A stretch of 64,000 nucleotides of DNA, from assembly GCA_002842465.1 (NCBI GenBank), contig PHDA01000007.1, positions 1-64,000 on the forward strand, written 5' to 3'. The position numbers and the translations under genes are program-made. Under the pieces are notes generated by a model. That model saw only the letters and a list, made by a program, of their open reading frames with translations. It was not told the DNA's origin and did not search any database. Each line of letters begins with the position of its first letter. The first letter of the stretch is position 1. This document shows positions 61,358-64,000 of this stretch, one piece after another. The stretch is from Bacteroidetes bacterium HGW-Bacteroidetes-7 (GTDB taxonomy: Bacteria; Bacteroidota; Bacteroidia; Bacteroidales; UBA932).

Positions 61358-62433
61358 AAACAAGAACAACATTAGCAGTCACTGCTGCTGGTTTTTTTGG
61401 CATTATTGCCGGGTTCCTTATCGGGATCTCTGTTGAATATCCACTGGTAAATAATGACTCAATTTCAGGAACCATAGGCAAGGTAAAAAAATACAGCAAT
61501 GCTAAGGCAACTGAGGCCGATCTTATGCTTCAAAACGAACTTGCTTCTGACACCCTTCTCCTTAATTCAATGAAAAACTACCTGAACTTCTATTATGCAA
61601 ATGCAATTGATTTAGGTGAAAAAATTGAAATGGTAGTTAATGCATCAAAATCTAATGCGGATTTTAGCACTAAATACAGCGAAAATATTGCAGCCATCCA
61701 AAGGTATGGTCAATTTATAAATTCAACCCGCACAGACTTGCTTATGATGCTTGCCTTATGCAATGATCCTCAGAATACAAATGCAGTAATGCTAAAGAAC
61801 TTTACCGTCCAGGTTAATAATATAGTTACACGTACCAATTATTACAGGAGCAGCGTTATTGACATGATTAACATTATTGAGAATTACATTAAAGAGAATC
61901 CTCAAGAATCGGCTAAAGGACTTGCAAAGGCTCATGACTTGCTCACCTATAATCAGGGCGTCACAGCAGTTGTAACCAATGATAAAGTATTGTTAAAATA
62001 CCTGGATAAAAAGAGATTTTTCGTTTCTGATATAGAGTCTGGAGAAGTTGATGCAATAAAAAGCAAAATTGAGACAGATAAATTGCAGCTTAAAAGTTTT
62101 TGGGACTCAGAAAAACTGGGAATCGGGTTTTATGATTTTGAAAAACTTGGTTTTATGGATATTGAACAGATGGGGAAAATAATTGCTTTTGATTCTGAAA
62201 AAATTGGAATCACCTTTTTTGATGCAGAAAAACTTGGTTTTTTTGATGTAGAAAAGTTGGGCAGAATAATTGCCTTTGACTCTGAAAAACTTGGCATGAG
62301 GTCAAACATAAGCTCGGCCGAACTAGGCGGACGACCTTTATTTTTTGATTCTGAAAAGCTGGGTATATTTTTTGATTCTGAAAAACTAGGGACTGGATTT
62401 ACCGACTCTGAAAAATTGGGATTAGTTTACTAA
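61354..62433 (+). CDS. Membrane-anchored protein with D-x-E-K-L-G repeats
   Basis: A 359-residue protein. An N-terminal membrane segment (about 6-28) is followed by helical sequence to about residue 245. The C-terminal 110 residues hold about eleven copies of a 9-11-residue unit, consensus F-D-S-E-K-L-G, which end the protein. Two 29-residue super-units (from about F-Y-D-F-E-K-L-G to E-K-I-G and from F-F-D-A-E-K-L-G to E-K-L-G) share I-I-A-F-D-S-E-K. Codons vary among units, so the repeat is under selection at protein level rather than a very recent slip. No family recognised. Translationally coupled to PrsW. Confidence 0.88.
   Translation: MKTRTTLAVTAAGFFGIIAGFLIGISVEYPLVNNDSISGTIGKVKKYSNAKATEADLMLQNELASDTLLLNSMKNYLNFYYANAIDLGEKIEMVVNASKSNADFSTKYSENIAAIQRYGQFINSTRTDLLMMLALCNDPQNTNAVMLKNFTVQVNNIVTRTNYYRSSVIDMINIIENYIKENPQESAKGLAKAHDLLTYNQGVTAVVTNDKVLLKYLDKKRFFVSDIESGEVDAIKSKIETDKLQLKSFWDSEKLGIGFYDFEKLGFMDIEQMGKIIAFDSEKIGITFFDAEKLGFFDVEKLGRIIAFDSEKLGMRSNISSAELGGRPLFFDSEKLGIFFDSEKLGTGFTDSEKLGLVY
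62098..62430 (+). repeat. Degenerate in-frame repeat encoding F-D-S-E-K-L-G units
   Basis: About eleven units of 27-33 bases, built on gattctgaaaaacttgg-like sequence, with a higher-order period of 87 bases across 62128-62301. Synonymous differences (gactca, gattct, gactct; aaactg, aaactt, aagctg) are frequent. Confidence 0.8.
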
Positions 62434-62435
62434 AG

Positions 62436-64000
62436 ATGAAAAGACTTCTGTCTATTCTCTCTCTCTCTTTTCTTATTTTACTCCCCTCCCGGATTAATTC
62501 TCAGGAGATAAACAGAGTAAAATCGGGAAATCTTGAGCTTATCTATTTTGGCAAACGCTACAGCTTTCTGGTGCCCCATGTTGTTTCTACTTATCACAAT
62601 GCATCAAAGTTCCATTCAAAATTCTGGAACTACAAAGACAACACCACCTATTTGATGCTCAATGATTTTGAAGACATGGGGCACGGCGGGGCTATTGTTA
62701 TGCCCTTAAATCAGATACACCTTGGCATATCACCATACAGTTTTGCTTTTAGTATAATTCCTTCTAATGAGAGGTTTCAATGGCTATTTAACCACGAATT
62801 CACACATCTTGTAATGGCCGACAAACCAGATAAAAGAGATCTATTTTTTCGAAAAATTCTGCTGGGCAAAGTAAGACGTACAGAAGAGTATCCGCTTTCT
62901 GCTCTTTGGAGCTATTTTACAACTCCACGGTGGTTCTCACCCAGATGGTATCACGAGGGTATAGCTTGTTTTCTGGAGACATGGATGTCCGGTGGGATGG
63001 GAAGAGCTATGGGCTATTACGATGAGATGTATTTTCGCACTATTGTAAAAGAGGGTCAAAAGATATACTCATTAGTAGGGTTAGATACCGAGGGGACTAC
63101 GATAGATTTTCAAGTTGGTGCAAACTCTTATCTGTATGGTACAAGATTTATAACATATCTTGCCTATAAATATGGTATAGATAAGCTAAAACAGTTTTAT
63201 GACAGATCAGAAGGGAGCAAAGCATTCTATGCAACGCAGTTTAAAGCTGTTTACTATAGAGGAACAGATGAAATTTGGAATGAATGGATTGAGTGGGAGA
63301 ATAATTTTCAAAGAGAGAATCTTGAATCTGTACGGAAATATCCGGTTATAGATTTCAACCCTATAACTGAAAAACCATTGGGGAGTGTTTCAAAACTTGA
63401 ATATAATCCAACTACCGATAAAATTTATGCATCTGTCAATTATCCGGGGGTCATTTCACAAATTGCTGAAATTGACAGAAAAACCGGAGAGTCCAGAAAG
63501 CTTGCCACTCTTGATTCCCCACAATTATACTACTCCACTCATATTGCCTACAACCCCGTTAAAGAAAAACTCTACTTTTCTGAACACAATAGTAAATATC
63601 GTTCTCTTGCTGAAGTAGATATAAAAACAGGGAGGAAAAGGATAGTTAAAAAAATGACAAGAACAGGTGATATTGCAGTTAATATTATTGATAACAGCAT
63701 CTGGGGAGTTATGCACGATAACGGATATTCTGTGTTGGTAAAGATTCCTGAGCCCTTTGATAAGGTAATACCAATGTTTACTGCTCCTTTTGGAAGAGCC
63801 ATTTTTGATATTGACATTTCACACAACGGAGAGCTGTTAAGTGCGACAATGTCGGGTGTAAAGGGAGAGCAGTCGGTCATACTTTTTGATCTGGCAGATC
63901 TGGAGATTGGAAAAACAAATTACAAAACGCTAATTGAGCAAGAAGATGTAACTCTCACTCAGTTCAGGTTTTCTTCCGACGACCGTTATCTTACAGGAAC
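62436..64000 (+). CDS. Gluzincin-like metallopeptidase, 3' end cut by the window
   Basis: An open frame of 521 codons running off the window end. It has a signal peptide (about 1-22, I-N-S-Q), and the zinc motif H-E-F-T-H at 120-124. A second H-E-G (173-175) about fifty residues on supplies Glu174 as the likely third ligand, as in peptidase MA-type gluzincins. From about residue 300 beta-propeller-like units appear (I-A-E-I-D-R-K-T-G, L-A-E-V-D-I-K-T-G), suggesting a TolB/WD40-like domain. It starts two bases after the repeat-protein stop, so it belongs to the PrsW operon. Whether it continues into an outer-membrane barrel cannot be seen. Confidence 0.85.
   Translation, partial: MKRLLSILSLSFLILLPSRINSQEINRVKSGNLELIYFGKRYSFLVPHVVSTYHNASKFHSKFWNYKDNTTYLMLNDFEDMGHGGAIVMPLNQIHLGISPYSFAFSIIPSNERFQWLFNHEFTHLVMADKPDKRDLFFRKILLGKVRRTEEYPLSALWSYFTTPRWFSPRWYHEGIACFLETWMSGGMGRAMGYYDEMYFRTIVKEGQKIYSLVGLDTEGTTIDFQVGANSYLYGTRFITYLAYKYGIDKLKQFYDRSEGSKAFYATQFKAVYYRGTDEIWNEWIEWENNFQRENLESVRKYPVIDFNPITEKPLGSVSKLEYNPTTDKIYASVNYPGVISQIAEIDRKTGESRKLATLDSPQLYYSTHIAYNPVKEKLYFSEHNSKYRSLAEVDIKTGRKRIVKKMTRTGDIAVNIIDNSIWGVMHDNGYSVLVKIPEPFDKVIPMFTAPFGRAIFDIDISHNGELLSATMSGVKGEQSVILFDLADLEIGKTNYKTLIEQEDVTLTQFRFSSDDRYLTG

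Noticed and set aside
1..64000. Mobile elements, defence islands, prophage, tRNA or rRNA genes
   Set aside because: No transposase, integrase, restriction, CRISPR or toxin-antitoxin genes and no recognisable RNA gene were seen on either strand.

Overview
The window looks like chromosomal DNA of a Bacteroidota bacterium, most likely order Bacteroidales. The AT-rich sequence, the many lipoprotein and SusC-like receptor genes, S46 dipeptidyl-peptidases, TAnnTTTG-type -7 boxes and families such as DUF4876, DUF6850 and DUF6599 all point that way. I see no SusD, glycoside hydrolase, rRNA, tRNA, insertion sequence, phage or CRISPR. The dominant theme is peptide and protein breakdown at the cell envelope, as in an asaccharolytic amino-acid-fermenting lifestyle (inference).

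Layout. (1) 246-17006, minus strand: ssb, cysS, a Tat-type DUF362 protein, a DUF6599 protein and a small Cys/His-rich protein. They lead into a six-gene run: C25-like peptidase with HEAT repeats, TonB-dependent receptor, DUF4876 lipoprotein, DUF6850 barrel, and two more C25-like/HEAT peptidases. (2) 17224-32489, plus strand: a coiled-coil lipoprotein, an M3 peptidase, then a second six-gene run: HExxHxxGxxH metalloprotease, exported TldD-like and TldE-like proteins, and again TonB receptor, DUF4876, DUF6850. The same three-gene outer-membrane cassette thus occurs twice, each time co-directional with a different set of exported peptidases. This is the best candidate for an undescribed system. 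(3) 32490-42270: a repeat-rich spacer, two DPP7-type S46 peptidases around a polyferredoxin, and an M16 peptidase. (4) 42465-49357: a PEGA-like lipoprotein behind a clear sigma-54 promoter, then a minus-strand run of DUF4105 protein, lipoprotein amidase, UPF0316 membrane protein, NAD(P)HX repair enzyme, an unknown secreted protein and a histidine kinase.

(5) 49485-58574, plus strand: DCC protein, pdxH, then a histidine kinase/sigma-54 activator pair, a lipoprotein with a sigma-54 promoter, two L,D-transpeptidases, an unknown membrane-anchored protein and a second sigma-54 activator. I read this as a sigma-54-controlled envelope-remodelling locus (inference). (6) 58642-64000: a lipoprotein with a duplicated domain, an Hpt protein, a PrsW-family membrane protease overlapping a gene for a membrane-anchored protein with about eleven D-x-E-K-L-G repeats, and the start of a gluzincin-like metallopeptidase cut by the window end.

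Start sites were moved inward from the longest frame where a signal peptide, a neighbouring gene or a promoter favoured it. Family assignments come from motifs and remembered family features, not from searches.
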